A stretch of DNA of 6,377 bases, taken from NCBI GenBank assembly GCA_945787265.1, contig CALZHS010000376.1, positions 1 through 6,377 on the forward strand, written 5' to 3'. A model generated the notes under the pieces. It was not told where the DNA came from. It worked only from the letters and a program-made list of their open reading frames with translations, and ran no database searches. The stretch is from an uncultured Gammaproteobacteria bacterium. GTDB lineage: Bacteria > Pseudomonadota > Gammaproteobacteria > GCA-001735895. The first letter of the stretch is position 1. Each line of letters starts with the position of its first letter. The translations under genes were made by a program, and so were the position numbers. Positions 6,174 to 6,377 of this stretch are shown here, one piece after another.

Positions 6174-6377
6174 CTAACGACGCTTTCCGCCCTTGCGTTT
6201 CGACGGAGTCGGCGGGTTTTTGGCGACGTAGCGATGCTCCTCCACGAGTTTGAGCAGGTCGAAGGCGCTCAACATACCGACGACCTTCTGTTCGTGTGTC
6301 ACCACCACCCGGTGAATCTTGTGGTTGCGCATCACCCGCGCGGCGATGCTGGTATCGTCATACTGCGGTACCGTGTA
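6174..6377 (-). CDS. C-terminal part of a CBS-domain protein (truncated by the window edge)
   Basis: The - strand frame is open from the window edge to TAG at 6176-6174 and encodes the last 67 residues. The segment DDTSIAARVMRNHKIHRVVV (7-26) followed by VVGMLSAFDLLKLVEE (32-47) is the usual second half of a CBS domain: a helix, then the H-R-V/L-V-V strand, then G-(M/I)-L-S-x-x-D-L-L. CBS domains typically bind adenine nucleotides as pairs and regulate enzymes or transporters, and some stand alone. The protein ends in a basic, proline-containing tail, KNPPTPSKRKGGKRR (53-67). The N-terminal portion, the start codon and any attached catalytic domain lie outside the window, so the specific function cannot be given. 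It converges on the TIGR02647-like gene across a 64-base gap (6110-6173). Confidence 0.85.
   Translation of the reverse strand, partial: YTVPQYDDTSIAARVMRNHKIHRVVVTHEQKVVGMLSAFDLLKLVEEHRYVAKNPPTPSKRKGGKRR

Noticed and set aside
6152..6182. Small hairpins (CGGT/ACCG at 6152-6163, CGTCG/CGACG at 6169-6182) as a bidirectional terminator between convergent genes
   Set aside because: The stems are only 4-5 base pairs and no real T run follows on either strand; the second overlaps the CBS gene stop codon.

Overview
The window looks like chromosomal sequence from a gammaproteobacterium. It carries the conserved block queA-tgt-yajC-secD-secF on the + strand. Before it lies a divergently oriented tRNA-Leu(CAA) whose CCA end is encoded. 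After it come a small gene resembling the TIGR02647 family and a convergent, truncated CBS-domain gene. The protein sequences match the proteobacterial forms of these families closely (for example Tgt residues D89, D262, C300/C302/C305/H331). No species can be named from the sequence alone.

Layout. Bases 1-215 hold a short open frame with a segment resembling a PEP-CTERM sorting tail; it may be the end of a gene that begins outside the window. Bases 216-316 show no gene. tRNA-Leu(CAA) occupies 317-403 on the - strand. Bases 404-483 are a compact divergent promoter region. queA (484-1524) and tgt (1521-2624) overlap by ATGA and carry out two steps of queuosine tRNA modification. A 109-base gap (2625-2733) holds a good sigma70-type promoter candidate and a hairpin at the predicted 5' end of the yajC transcript. 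yajC (2734-3069), secD (3075-4934) and secF (4937-5849) are nearly contiguous and encode the accessory SecDF-YajC membrane complex, which uses the proton-motive force to help pull proteins through SecYEG. The TIGR02647-like gene (5864-6109) has its own strong ribosome binding site. The C-terminal CBS domain of a further protein lies at 6174-6377 on the - strand.

The most notable observation is that secF is broken. About 20 bases appear to be missing near 5735, inside the last transmembrane helix. The remaining 37 codons of the normal SecF C-terminus, including the stop at 5847-5849, are intact in another frame. The original frame instead runs on without a stop into the TIGR02647-like gene, giving a 390-codon SecF-TIGR02647 fusion frame. 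This is either a real mutation or an assembly or sequencing error. Otherwise the region is an ordinary housekeeping locus, and I see no CRISPR array, insertion sequence, integrase or undescribed system in it.
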